Assembly (NCBI RefSeq): GCF_947499265.1
Contig: NZ_CANMNK010000013.1
Coordinates: 1 to 64,000, forward strand
From: an uncultured Roseobacter sp.
Lineage (GTDB): Bacteria; Pseudomonadota; Alphaproteobacteria; Rhodobacterales; Rhodobacteraceae
DNA length: 64,000 nt
Reading direction: 5' to 3'
Shown here one piece after another: positions 8,795-18,064 of this stretch (position 1 is the first letter of the stretch; the number at the start of each line of letters is the position of its first letter). Both the position numbers and the translations under genes were made by a program. The notes under the pieces were generated by a model. That model did not search any database. It saw nothing but the letters and a program-made list of their open reading frames with translations, and was not told the DNA's origin.

Positions 8795-10042
8795 ATGATG
8801 ATACATGACACCTCGCTTGACCAATTGAGCCCGCGCCCTGCGAACAGCGCCCCCCGCGTCGCTTTGTATTCTCATGACACCCTCGGCTTCGGTCATTTGC
8901 GCCGTAACCTTTTGCTGGCCCGCGCTCTGAAGTCGCTGCCATGTCCCCCAGATGTCCTACTGATCGCCGGCATGCATGAGGCAGGGGCGTTTGATATTCC
9001 AGATGGCGTCGATCTGATCACCCTGCCCGCCTACGCCAAGCAGAGCGATGGCAGCTACCGGTCGCGCAAGCTGTCTATCGATCTGCGCCATTTGGCCGAT
9101 ATGCGGGCCCGGATGATCCATGCCGCTGTCAAAGGGTTCCGCCCGGATCTGATAATCGTCGACAATGTCCCGCGGGGCGCGCAGGGGGAGTTGGAGCCAA
9201 CTCTGTCCTGGCTCGCCCGTAAAACGGATGCGCGTGTCGTTCTGGGTCTGCGCGATGTCATTGATACGCGCGACAAGGTGCGTCGCCAATGGTTACGGCA
9301 GTGCAATTTCGAGGCGATCTCAGCCTATTATTCTGACATCTGGATCTATGGCGACCCAAACTTCTACAATCTGATCGACGAATATCAGCTTGGCGATCTG
9401 ATCAGCGCCAAGGCCCGGTTCACCGGATATCTGCAGCGCGACATTGCGCCCGTCGCGGCGCAGGCGGAGGCGTCCCAGCGCCAGGTGATTGGCGACGATG
9501 ATCGGCCTTATGTGCTCTGCACCGTTGGCGGGGGGCGTGACGGTGTTCCCCTCTGCAGGGCTTTCCTTCAGGCGCGTCTGCCAGACGGGCATCGGGGCAT
9601 CCTGATCACCGGAACCCAGCTGGATGCCCAAAGCCGTGCAGACATTGCACAACTGGCCAAATCGCACCCAGAGGTGAGTGTTGTCGACTTCTTGTCCGAA
9701 CCGATGGGCCTGATGCAGAACGCCGCGCGGATCATCGCGATGGGTGGCTATAATACCATTTGCGAGGTCCTGTCGCTGAGACGCCCAGCCTTGATTGTGC
9801 CACGTGTCGCCCCGCGACGCGAACAGATCCTGCGGGCCGAACCGCTCGCCGCGCGCGGTCTGATCGACATGATCGCCCCCGACGATCTGACCCCTGCCGC
9901 CCTGACCCGCTGGATGGCCCGCGAGACCGCAGCGGGTGCTGTCGCGGGCCGTCTTGATCTGGACGGTCTCTCCCGTTTCAAGGATTTCGCCACGCAGGCG
10001 CTCACCCCGGCAAAGGCCCAGTCGGGTCCGCTCGCCGCATAG
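8795..10042 (+). CDS. Glycosyltransferase, MurG/GT28-like (predicted glycosyltransferase)
   Basis: The start at 8795 follows GAAGGAGC by 6-7 bases. The 415-residue product has an N-terminal Rossmann half opening RVALYSHDTLGFGHLRRNLLLA (the G-x-G-H loop of GT-B enzymes) and a C-terminal half with VLCTVGGGRDG, VDFLSEPMGLMQNA and IAMGGYNTICEVL, the nucleotide-sugar region of GT28-like proteins. It probably transfers a sugar from an NDP-donor in the cytoplasm. It is the first gene of a five-gene rightward operon with two GT4 enzymes, an ABC exporter and a tandem kinase. Acceptor and sugar are unknown. Confidence 0.85.
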   Translation: MMIHDTSLDQLSPRPANSAPRVALYSHDTLGFGHLRRNLLLARALKSLPCPPDVLLIAGMHEAGAFDIPDGVDLITLPAYAKQSDGSYRSRKLSIDLRHLADMRARMIHAAVKGFRPDLIIVDNVPRGAQGELEPTLSWLARKTDARVVLGLRDVIDTRDKVRRQWLRQCNFEAISAYYSDIWIYGDPNFYNLIDEYQLGDLISAKARFTGYLQRDIAPVAAQAEASQRQVIGDDDRPYVLCTVGGGRDGVPLCRAFLQARLPDGHRGILITGTQLDAQSRADIAQLAKSHPEVSVVDFLSEPMGLMQNAARIIAMGGYNTICEVLSLRRPALIVPRVAPRREQILRAEPLAARGLIDMIAPDDLTPAALTRWMARETAAGAVAGRLDLDGLSRFKDFATQALTPAKAQSGPLAA

Positions 10043-10060
10043 TCATTAGAAAGAAAACAG

Positions 10061-11296
10061 ATGCTACATCCCTCTCTTTCCGGCAAAAAAATTGCCTATG
10101 TCTGCAAACGATATCCACGCTTTTCCGAAACCTTCGTGGTGAATGAAATCCTTGCTCATGAGGCGGCGGGCCTGTCCCTTGAGGTATTTGCCCTGCGCGC
10201 GGTCGCGGAAACCCATTTTCAGGACCAGATTTCCCGCGTCCGCGCCCCTGTGACCCATATCCCGACCAAGCTGCGGCATCCGCAAGAATTCTGGAGCCTG
10301 ATCCGTGCGGTCGAGGCGGAATTTCCCCATAGCGTCATGCCCCTAAGCAGTATGGAGCATGCAGAGGCAAATGATATCGCCCAGGCCATCATTCTGGCAC
10401 TGGCCTGCAAGGAAAGGGGGATCACCCATTTGCACGCGCACTTCGGCACAGCTGCTACCACCGTCGCCCGGATCGCGGGTGCCATCGCCGGGATCACCTA
10501 TAGTTTCACGGCGCATGCCAAGGATATCTATCACGAATATGACGACCCGACGCGGCTGGACCTCAAGCTTCGGGACGCGGCCACTGTTGTGACGGTATCG
10601 GAATACAACCTCGACCATCTGCGCAGGACCTACCATGCCGATAACGTGCGCCGCATCTATAATGGCATCGATCTGACGCGCTTTGGCTATGCTCCGCCGA
10701 AACCCGCCGATACCGGCATATTGGCCGTCGGGCGGCTGGTGGAAAAGAAGGGCTTTCACATCTTGCTGGAGGCCATTTCCCTGATGCGTGAGCGCGGAGA
10801 GTCCCCGCATTGCACCATCATCGGCGCGGGGGAAGAAGAGGCGAACCTGCGTGCACAGATAGCGGCCAGCAACCTGTCGGACGCGGTCACCATGACGGGG
10901 CCCATGCCGCAGCCGCAGGTGATCGCTGCGATGCAGGATGCGGCCGTGATCGCCTGCCCCTGCGTCGTGGGGCGCGATGGCAACCGTGACGGGCTGCCCA
11001 CGGTCCTGCTTGAGGCGATGGCACTTGGCACGCCCTGTGTGGCAACCGCAGTCACAGGTATCCCCGAGCTTGTGCGCGACGAGAAAACAGGTCTGTGCGT
11101 GCCGGAGGGTGACCCAAGCGCGCTCGCCGATGCGCTGTCCCGTATGACCCATGATCGTGCGCTCAGGTCCAGCGTGTCCACCAGAGCGCGCGCCCTGATC
11201 GAAGCGGAATTCGACATTGTGCAAAGTGCGGCGCGCCTACGGGATGTATTTGACAAGGCGATTGCGTCGCAAAGCACGGTCAAAGGGGCGGCATGA
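10061..11296 (+). CDS. Glycosyltransferase family 4
   Basis: 411 residues. The N-terminus KKIAYVCKRYPRFSETFVVNEI resembles GT4 enzymes of colanic-acid/exopolysaccharide clusters (WcaL-like, PxxSETFI motif). The C-terminal GT-B half has AVGRLVEKKGFHILLEA, VTMTGPMPQPQVIAAM and GLPTVLLEAMALGTPCVAT, with the E-x7-E motif of retaining GT4 enzymes. It starts 18 bases after the first glycosyltransferase and overlaps the next gene by 4 bases, so the three are translated together. Confidence 0.9.
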   Translation: MLHPSLSGKKIAYVCKRYPRFSETFVVNEILAHEAAGLSLEVFALRAVAETHFQDQISRVRAPVTHIPTKLRHPQEFWSLIRAVEAEFPHSVMPLSSMEHAEANDIAQAIILALACKERGITHLHAHFGTAATTVARIAGAIAGITYSFTAHAKDIYHEYDDPTRLDLKLRDAATVVTVSEYNLDHLRRTYHADNVRRIYNGIDLTRFGYAPPKPADTGILAVGRLVEKKGFHILLEAISLMRERGESPHCTIIGAGEEEANLRAQIAASNLSDAVTMTGPMPQPQVIAAMQDAAVIACPCVVGRDGNRDGLPTVLLEAMALGTPCVATAVTGIPELVRDEKTGLCVPEGDPSALADALSRMTHDRALRSSVSTRARALIEAEFDIVQSAARLRDVFDKAIASQSTVKGAA

Positions 11297-12459
11297 TGCG
11301 GATTGCATATGTCTCAACTGATCCGGGCATTCCTGTGTTCGGGTGCAAGGGTGCCTCTGTTCACCTGCAGGAAATGGTGCGCGCCTTTTTGGCCAAAGGG
11401 GCAGAAGTCACGCTGTTTTCCCCGCGTATGGAGGGTGTCCCACCACAAGATCTGACAGCAGCCCGACAGCACTCGCTGCCGCCAGTGCTCAAGGGCGACG
11501 CCGACGCGCGCGCGCGCGACCAAATCGCGCTGAACCGCGATGTTGCGCAAACCCTTGAGGCGCAAGGACCGTTCGATCTGATCTATGAACGTCATGCGCT
11601 CTTCGCGCATGCCGCGATGGACTATGCCCGCAAACAGCACATTCCGTCCGTTCTTGAGGTGAATGCGCCGCTGATTGACGAACAATCGCGACACCGTTCG
11701 CTTGAGCGGATCGATGACGCGCTGTTTTTGGCGTGCCGGGCATTTGCTGCGGCCAAACAGGTCGTCGCCGTCAGCCCACAGGTCGCAGACTACGCAAGAG
11801 ATATGGGCACACCAGCCGACCGGGTCACGGTTGAGCCGAACGCGGTGAACCCCGCGCGGTTTCCCGACCCGGCCAAGTTTGCCGACGCGTTTTGCGTGGG
11901 CTTTCTGGGAACGCTCAAACCCTGGCATGATGTGTCCCTGATCATCCACGCCTTCGCAATCCTTCGGCAAACCATGCCCACGGCCAAACTGTTGATCGTT
12001 GGTGATGGCCCGGAACGGCGCAGGCTGACGGTTCAGGCGGACGCGGCAGGCGTCATTGACGCGGTGCATTTTACAGGCGCTGTTCCGGCGGAGCAGGTGC
12101 CCTCTTGGTTGGCCCGGATGCATGTGGGGCTTGCCACCTATCGTGGCAGCGATCCTTTCTATTTCTCCCCCCTGAAGCTCTACGAATATATGGCAGCGGG
12201 CCTGCCGTCCGTGGTCAGCCGGGTGGGCACTTTGCCGGATGCGATTGAAGAGGGTAAAACCGGCCTCAGCGTGCCGCCCGACGACGCGGAGGCTCTCGCC
12301 GCGGCACTGGCCAAATTGGCCAACGATCCTGGAATGGTCCGGGCGATGGGACACACGGCGCGCGCCCGCGTTCTGGCCACGCAGACATGGGATGATGTGG
12401 CAGACCGCGTTTTGCTGCGGGCAGGTCTTGCGCCAGCACGCATGGACGGAGCCGCCTGA
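11293..12459 (+). CDS. Glycosyltransferase family 4
   Basis: 388 residues, GT-B fold. The N-terminal half begins RIAYVSTDPGIPVFGCKGASVHLQEM (glycine-rich donor/acceptor loop); the C-terminal half has GFLGTLKPWHDVSLII, LLIVGDGPERRRL, VHFTGAVPAEQVPSWLA and SPLKLYEYMAAGLPSVVS, again the E-x7-E signature. It overlaps the upstream GT4 gene by 4 bases and the ABC exporter by one base (TGATG), so the operon is strongly coupled. Sugar specificity cannot be read from sequence. Confidence 0.9.
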   Translation: MMRIAYVSTDPGIPVFGCKGASVHLQEMVRAFLAKGAEVTLFSPRMEGVPPQDLTAARQHSLPPVLKGDADARARDQIALNRDVAQTLEAQGPFDLIYERHALFAHAAMDYARKQHIPSVLEVNAPLIDEQSRHRSLERIDDALFLACRAFAAAKQVVAVSPQVADYARDMGTPADRVTVEPNAVNPARFPDPAKFADAFCVGFLGTLKPWHDVSLIIHAFAILRQTMPTAKLLIVGDGPERRRLTVQADAAGVIDAVHFTGAVPAEQVPSWLARMHVGLATYRGSDPFYFSPLKLYEYMAAGLPSVVSRVGTLPDAIEEGKTGLSVPPDDAEALAAALAKLANDPGMVRAMGHTARARVLATQTWDDVADRVLLRAGLAPARMDGAA

Positions 12460-14306
12460 TGGCCAAACGCGGCCATCGCCAGACCTCGTTGCGCAAGACC
12501 CTGCCGGGACTGCGCCGCGTCCTGATCCGAATGGCACCTTATTTGCGGCGCCATCGCGGGTTGGTGGCCGGGGGCAGCGCTGCCCTTGTCGCGTCCGTTC
12601 TCGCAAAGCTGCTGGAGCCCTGGCCGCTGAAATTTGTGATCGACCAGGTGGTGCAGGTTGGCGACGGGACGGCGGGATCTGGGATCGCCTTTGTGGATGG
12701 ACTGCCGTTGCAAACACTACTGCTGGGCTGCGCCATCGCCCTTGTCGGGATCATCGCGCTTAGAGCTCTATGCGAATACACCGCCACCATCGCCTTCGCG
12801 CTTGCCGGCAACCGGGTGCTCACACGTGTACGCGGGGACCTGTTTCGACACTTGCTGTCCTTGCCCATGGCCTTCCATGCAAAGTCGAAAACCGGCGATG
12901 TGACCATGCGCCTGATCAGCGATGTTGGCATCCTGAAAGAAACGGCTGTGACCGCAGCGCTGCCCCTGGCGGTGAATACGCTGATCCTCTTCGGCATGGT
13001 CAGCGTCATGCTGGTCATCAACTGGGAATTGACCCTGATCGCTCTGCTACCACTGCCGTTGCTGTGGCTCAGTTCGCTGCGCATGGGCAAGAAGATTCAG
13101 ACCGTCAGCCGCAAACAGCGCCGCAACCAGGGTGAAATGGCCGCCACTGCCGCCGAGATGATGACCGCCATGCGCACCGTGCAGGCGCTGGGGATCGAGG
13201 AGGAGGTCGCGGACGATTTCGCGGGTGATAACGAAAAGAGCATGAAAGAAGGCGTCAAGGCCAAGCGGCTGGCCGCGGGTCTGGAACGTCTGGTTGATGT
13301 GCTTGTCGCGGTTTCAACCGCGCTGATCCTGTATTTCGGCACGCTGTTCGTGCTGGACGCTCGGATGACCCCCGGCGATCTGCTGGTCTTCATCACCTAT
13401 CTGAAAAACATGTTCCGACCGGTGCGAGACTACGCCAAATACGCCGCCCGACTGGCCAAGGCCACGGCGGGCGGTGAACGGGTGATCGAATTGCTGGACG
13501 CCCCCGTCACCATTGCCAGCAAGGCAGACGCGAAACCGGCGACGATCACCGACGGGCGGATCACCCTGACGAACCTGACCTTTGGCTATGAGGCCGATGC
13601 CGCACCCGTCTTGAACAACGTCTCGACCGTGATTGAGCCGGGCCAGAGCGTTGTGATCACCGGCGCGTCTGGCGCGGGCAAATCCACGTTCGTCAGCCTG
13701 TTGCTGCGCCTTTACGATCCCACGCGCGGGGAAATCGCCATCGATGGCACCGATCTGCGCAATCTGAAGCTTGCGAGCCTGCGGCGCCAGATCAGCTTCG
13801 TGCCGCAAGAGACGTTGCTGTTTCGCGCCAGTGTGCGGGATAATCTGATGCTAGGGGCCGGACGGCAGGTTGACGAGGGCGCCATTATGGCGGCTGCCCG
13901 GCTGGCCAACGCACATGACTTCATCATGGCTCTGCCGCAGGGTTATGACACCGAACTGACCGAACGCGGCGGTTCACTGTCGGCCGGCCAGCGGCAGCGC
14001 ATCGCGCTGGCCCGTGCCTGCCTGCGGACAAGCCCCATCCTGATCCTGGATGAACCAACGGTCGGTCTGGACAACACCAACGAGGCCGCCGTGTCGCAGG
14101 CGATCTGGCGGTTGGCAAAGGATCGCACGACGCTGCTGATCACCCACGATCTGCGGTTGGCGACCAAGGCAGACCGGGTGCTGTGCCTTGATGGGGGCGA
14201 TATCGCCGAAGACGGCACCCATGCCGATCTGATCCAGCAAAACGGACCTTATGCAAAACTCTGGAACCAGTTGAGCGGAGATGGCCATGTCCTTGCAGCC
14301 GAGTAG
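12459..14306 (+). CDS. ABC exporter, fused membrane and ATPase domains (MsbA type)
   Basis: 615 residues. Six membrane helices lie in the first ~320 residues, followed by an ATPase domain with Walker A GASGAGKST (402-410), signature LSAGQRQRIALARA, Walker B ILILDEPTVGLD and the switch histidine in LLITHDLRLA. Homodimeric exporters of this type flip lipids, lipid-linked glycans or peptides across the inner membrane. Its position after three glycosyltransferases argues for export of their product. The 3' end overlaps the next gene by 26 bases. Confidence 0.92.
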   Translation: MAKRGHRQTSLRKTLPGLRRVLIRMAPYLRRHRGLVAGGSAALVASVLAKLLEPWPLKFVIDQVVQVGDGTAGSGIAFVDGLPLQTLLLGCAIALVGIIALRALCEYTATIAFALAGNRVLTRVRGDLFRHLLSLPMAFHAKSKTGDVTMRLISDVGILKETAVTAALPLAVNTLILFGMVSVMLVINWELTLIALLPLPLLWLSSLRMGKKIQTVSRKQRRNQGEMAATAAEMMTAMRTVQALGIEEEVADDFAGDNEKSMKEGVKAKRLAAGLERLVDVLVAVSTALILYFGTLFVLDARMTPGDLLVFITYLKNMFRPVRDYAKYAARLAKATAGGERVIELLDAPVTIASKADAKPATITDGRITLTNLTFGYEADAAPVLNNVSTVIEPGQSVVITGASGAGKSTFVSLLLRLYDPTRGEIAIDGTDLRNLKLASLRRQISFVPQETLLFRASVRDNLMLGAGRQVDEGAIMAAARLANAHDFIMALPQGYDTELTERGGSLSAGQRQRIALARACLRTSPILILDEPTVGLDNTNEAAVSQAIWRLAKDRTTLLITHDLRLATKADRVLCLDGGDIAEDGTHADLIQQNGPYAKLWNQLSGDGHVLAAE

Positions 14307-16470
14307 CTTTGAGCTCGCCCGAGACGACGAATCTCTGCCGGGCCTTCAGCTGTTGCTGGATGAGGCGGCACTGGCGCGAGAGTTAGGTGCTGCCAAGGTC
14401 ACGCGCACCTATCTGCGATACAAACCCGGTGTCAGCTGTGTCGCGGGGCTGTGCGTCACGGACGCGCGCGGAGAGGAGTCATGGCTCTGCGCCAAGGCCT
14501 ATCCAGAAGACCGTTTTCAAGAGATCAAAGGGCGAAAGCATTGGCGCTCTGGTCCCTGGCCGGTCGCTTTGCTGGACGACATTTGTGTGGCCTTCATTCC
14601 GCCCCAGCGCGACCGGAAACTCAAAACACTAGCGAAACTTCTGGACCCGGACAGAAGCGCCAAGGTCCTGACAAAAATCATGGATCCATCGTTTACAGCG
14701 CCAAAGCTGAACATCCTGCGGTACAAGCCGAACCGCCGCCTTGTGGCGCAGGTCGTCGATCATGCCAGCGGGCGGCAGGCGATCCTGAAAATTCAATCCC
14801 TCGGTGCCTTTGATGCCGCCAAGCGCGGGGCGGAAGCAGCGATGATGCTGGGCGGTCCAAAGGTCATCGCGACCGACCCCAAGCGTGGTGCTGTGGCTTG
14901 CGACTGGATTCCGGGGGCCGCTCTTTGCCTGACAAATGGTAAGGCTGACCCTGCACTTTACAGGAAGGCAGGACAGCTGCTTGCCAAACACCATCTCACA
15001 TCGCTCAAGCTGCCAGATTTGCCCAGATCTTCGGAGATACGTGCCCTCAAAGATGTGACGGCAGACCTGTCAAAGATTCTGCCGCACCATGCCAGCCGCC
15101 TGAGCGTGCTCGCATGGAAATTGACAAAAGCGCTTTTGAAACAGCCAACAACAAGCGGGCTCATCCACGGCGATTTCAGCGCCGATCAGATTGTGCATGG
15201 TGCGAACGGTGTCAGCATCATCGATTGGGACAGGGCCGCCACCGGGGATCAGGGCCGCGACATTGGCAGTTTTCTGGCGCGGCTGGATATGCAGGAACTG
15301 GCCGGGCTGTGTGATGGCAACACCGCGAAGGCCCTGAGGGCGGCCTTTCTGGAGGGGTACCAAGAACAGCGCCTGCTCCCCGCAAGCTACCCGCTCCAGC
15401 ACATCTGCCATCTCGCCTTGCTGCTGACCGAGCCCTTTCGGACGCAGACGCTTGGGTGGCAAGGGCAGGTTTGCGCGTTGATGAATGACATCGAGGCCCG
15501 GCTCGCCAAGCCTCTGATATCGCTCACCGATCCAGCTCTCCCGCATCTGGCGGATGCGCTCGACAGAGACGCTGCCGGAGCGCTGCTCAAGCAGCAAGCG
15601 GGCCTCATCCTGACAGCACCACCGACGCTTTACCGGCACAAACCCGGCAAGCGCGCGATGGTCCGATATGAATGTCAGACGGGTGATGACACAACCCAAA
15701 CGCTCCTGGGCAAGATGCGCAGTCGGGGCCAAGGTGCGCAGACTCCAGCCCTGCATACCGCTTTCCGGACCGCGGGTCTGGACGGACACGGGCCGGTTGG
15801 CGTGCCCCGCGTGATCGATCTGCCCAACGACTGGAACATGTGGTTTATGGAAGAGGTGCCGGGCACATGCCTGCGTGATCTGCAGGACGATCCTCAAACA
15901 GATCCCTTCGTTCGGACCGGCGCCGCCCTGGGGCATCTGCATGGGTGCGGTGTCCTGCCCACCCGGCGTTGGACTCAGGCGCAGGAACTGGACGTTTTGA
16001 CCGCCGCGCTTGGCAAGGCCGGTGAAGCAATGCCCCGCTGGCGACCGCGGCTGCAAGCGCTGGTGACACAGGCCGAGGTGCTACTGGACGCCCTCCCCAA
16101 TCAAGATCTCACCTGTATCCATCGGGACTTCTATCCCGATCAGGTCATTGTAGATGTGGATCAGGTCTGGGTTGTCGACCTCGATCTTGTGGCACTGGGT
16201 GACCCTGCCATCGATGTCGGCAATTTCCTTGCCCATCTAACCGAATATGCGATGCGGACCACCGGATCATCAGACGCGTCCAAGAGGTTGGAGGCGGCTT
16301 TCCTGCGCGGGTATCAAAGCACCGGGCCAGACCTTTGCCAACACCGTATCAGGGTGTTCAGAACCATATCGCTTCTGCGTCACATCCATATTTCGCGGCG
16401 CTTCAAGGATCGAAAGCACATAACCAAGCTTCTGCTTGAGGAAGGTGAAACACTGCTGGCTCAGCTTTGA
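14281..16470 (+). CDS. Tandem aminoglycoside-phosphotransferase-like kinase
   Basis: 729 residues, about twice a normal APH-like kinase. The first kinase core has HGDFSADQ (catalytic loop, 296-303) and IDWD (314-317). The second has HRDFYPDQ (614-621) and VDLD (632-635), each followed by the usual D-x-G-x-F-L-A helix. Three separate R-Y/H-K-P-G/N segments (45-50, 146-151, 451-456) suggest three N-lobe-like units, i.e. an extra half-domain at the N-terminus. Both catalytic Asp residues are kept, so both domains could be active. The product probably phosphorylates a sugar or small molecule feeding the operon's glycan; the substrate is unknown. It overlaps the ABC exporter gene by 26 bases. Confidence 0.8.
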   Translation: MAMSLQPSSFELARDDESLPGLQLLLDEAALARELGAAKVTRTYLRYKPGVSCVAGLCVTDARGEESWLCAKAYPEDRFQEIKGRKHWRSGPWPVALLDDICVAFIPPQRDRKLKTLAKLLDPDRSAKVLTKIMDPSFTAPKLNILRYKPNRRLVAQVVDHASGRQAILKIQSLGAFDAAKRGAEAAMMLGGPKVIATDPKRGAVACDWIPGAALCLTNGKADPALYRKAGQLLAKHHLTSLKLPDLPRSSEIRALKDVTADLSKILPHHASRLSVLAWKLTKALLKQPTTSGLIHGDFSADQIVHGANGVSIIDWDRAATGDQGRDIGSFLARLDMQELAGLCDGNTAKALRAAFLEGYQEQRLLPASYPLQHICHLALLLTEPFRTQTLGWQGQVCALMNDIEARLAKPLISLTDPALPHLADALDRDAAGALLKQQAGLILTAPPTLYRHKPGKRAMVRYECQTGDDTTQTLLGKMRSRGQGAQTPALHTAFRTAGLDGHGPVGVPRVIDLPNDWNMWFMEEVPGTCLRDLQDDPQTDPFVRTGAALGHLHGCGVLPTRRWTQAQELDVLTAALGKAGEAMPRWRPRLQALVTQAEVLLDALPNQDLTCIHRDFYPDQVIVDVDQVWVVDLDLVALGDPAIDVGNFLAHLTEYAMRTTGSSDASKRLEAAFLRGYQSTGPDLCQHRIRVFRTISLLRHIHISRRFKDRKHITKLLLEEGETLLAQL

Positions 16471-16863
16471 TAGCGCAGGTTCGCCGACATCCTGAAAACC
16501 TCTGTTCATTAAAGCAGTCTCCAACGATGTTCTTGAGCGAATGCAGCGCCCGCCCGGCAGCCAGTTAACGCCTATTTTACAACGCATCGGCAAATTTTTT
16601 CTGGTGGCATGACGTGTTCATAAGCTCAAAATGAACAGTCAATGAACTCTGCATTAAGGGAAAATTCTACCCCTGTTGCGCGCCCGTGTTCTCCTTATCT
16701 CTCAGGCATATCGACGAAGCCATGATCACGAATTGATCTTGGTCCGTCCACGGATAGCGACACCGTGGCCTTCGGGTCTGCGACCGCCGCCATTGCCGCA
16801 ACCTTCGCGCGGCCACGGGTTCTGAAGCGCCTTGATGCAGCAGAAAGGAAAGAAGGTGACAAC
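16471..16863. other. Intergenic region ahead of the synthase-nuclease pair
   Basis: No gene seen in 393 bases. The middle (about 16560-16680) is AT-richer than its surroundings and probably holds the promoter of the next operon. An open frame extends upstream from 16864 to 16765, but translation most likely begins at 16864. Confidence 0.5.
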
Positions 16864-18024
16864 ATGGAGATTTTCGAGACGACCTTGAGGGATGGTGAGC
16901 AGCAGGCCTTCCTCCACTTTACGGCCCGGCAGAAAGGGGACCTTGCCGTTTTGCTCGAACAGCTCGGCGTTGATGTGATCGATGCCGGGTTTCCCGCCGC
17001 CAGCGCGGTGGACATGGACGGTGTCATGCAGATCGCTGATCGGACAGACACCGTCAAACTCAGCGTTCTGTCCCGACCGATCAAGAAGGACATCAAACGC
17101 GCCTTTGAGGCCCTGAAAGGGGCAGAGCATCGATCTCGGATCGCGACATCCGCACGGCCTTTCGATCTTCTGTCATCGTCCGCAGGTTGGGCTGGTCGCG
17201 CCTACAGCAAGACGATTGATCGCTCTTGTGATCTGATGAGCGAAGCGCGCAGCTACTTTCCGGAAGCGCAATACTATCTGATTTGCGCCGGAAACCGCGA
17301 TCCGTCTTTTCTCATGGATCTGAGTGCGTCAGCCGCCTACGCGGGGGCCACGAACATTGTGGTTGCCGACACGCTCAGCACCATGGAGCCCAATGGGTTT
17401 GCCAAGTTGGTTGGCCGCATCAAGGCTGCCTTGCCCCCCGGTACGACGCTGGGCGTTCATTGCCATAACCTGCTGGGGCTGAGCCTCGCAAACTCGATTA
17501 CCGGGATCAGGGCGGGTGCGACCCAGGCCGAGGTAACCATCGGCAATACCGGCGATGGCGGCGGCAATACTGCTCTGGAGCAGCTCCTGGCCTATGCCGC
17601 CTATTTTGAAGCCGACGATCCGCGGTTCGCCAATGGCTGCAAAACACAGATGATGGCCGAGGTCGTGCAGGCGTTCAAGGAACATACCGGGATGCAGTTT
17701 TCGCCGAACAAACCCCTGGTCGGCGATATCAGTTTTCTGGTCGAAACCGGGATCCACCAATCCATTCCGGCAGAGATCATGCAGGATGTGTTCTCCCCAG
17801 AAACAATCGGCCGTCGTGCAGAGATCGTCATCGGGCGACATAGCGGCATTGCCGGCATTCTGGATCAACTCGACAGGATGAACCTGCACCCCGCGAATGT
17901 GGACCGACAACTGCTCTACCAGCACGTCATGCGCGCCGCTCAGAAGAATGGGTCCGTCCCAAATCGCGAACTGGGTCAGATCGCAAAATCGCTCATTACA
18001 GAAACCAACCTCGAAAGACCCTGA
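16864..18024 (+). CDS. Isopropylmalate/homocitrate synthase-like DRE-TIM enzyme, variant
   Basis: The start at 16864 has GAAGGTG just upstream. The 386-residue product opens MEIFETTLRDGEQQ (the R-D-x-E-Q signature, residues 9-13). It has the metal-binding H-C-H-N at 199-202, a GNTGDGGGNTALEQL segment and ETGIHQS near the C-terminal end of the barrel. Known family: LeuA, NifV and related enzymes condense acetyl-CoA with an alpha-keto acid. Two departures are visible: the highly conserved Asp after HxHN is Leu (HCHNLLG), and there is no LeuA regulatory domain. It sits 40 bases ahead of a protease-nuclease gene, not in an amino-acid operon, so its substrate is open. Confidence 0.8.
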   Translation: MEIFETTLRDGEQQAFLHFTARQKGDLAVLLEQLGVDVIDAGFPAASAVDMDGVMQIADRTDTVKLSVLSRPIKKDIKRAFEALKGAEHRSRIATSARPFDLLSSSAGWAGRAYSKTIDRSCDLMSEARSYFPEAQYYLICAGNRDPSFLMDLSASAAYAGATNIVVADTLSTMEPNGFAKLVGRIKAALPPGTTLGVHCHNLLGLSLANSITGIRAGATQAEVTIGNTGDGGGNTALEQLLAYAAYFEADDPRFANGCKTQMMAEVVQAFKEHTGMQFSPNKPLVGDISFLVETGIHQSIPAEIMQDVFSPETIGRRAEIVIGRHSGIAGILDQLDRMNLHPANVDRQLLYQHVMRAAQKNGSVPNRELGQIAKSLITETNLERP

Positions 18025-18064
18025 TCTCTGTCTGATCAGGCGTCGTTACACCGGAGGACCCGAC

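Noticed and set aside
10343-12717. Long leftward open frames of 293 and 467 codons opposite the glycosyltransferase genes
   Set aside because: They mirror GT4 and GT4/ABC coding sequence, are rich in His/Arg/Gly as expected of GC-rich antisense frames and have no family motifs.
15070-16056. Leftward 328-codon frame
   Set aside because: Antisense shadow of the tandem kinase; no domain or ribosome site.
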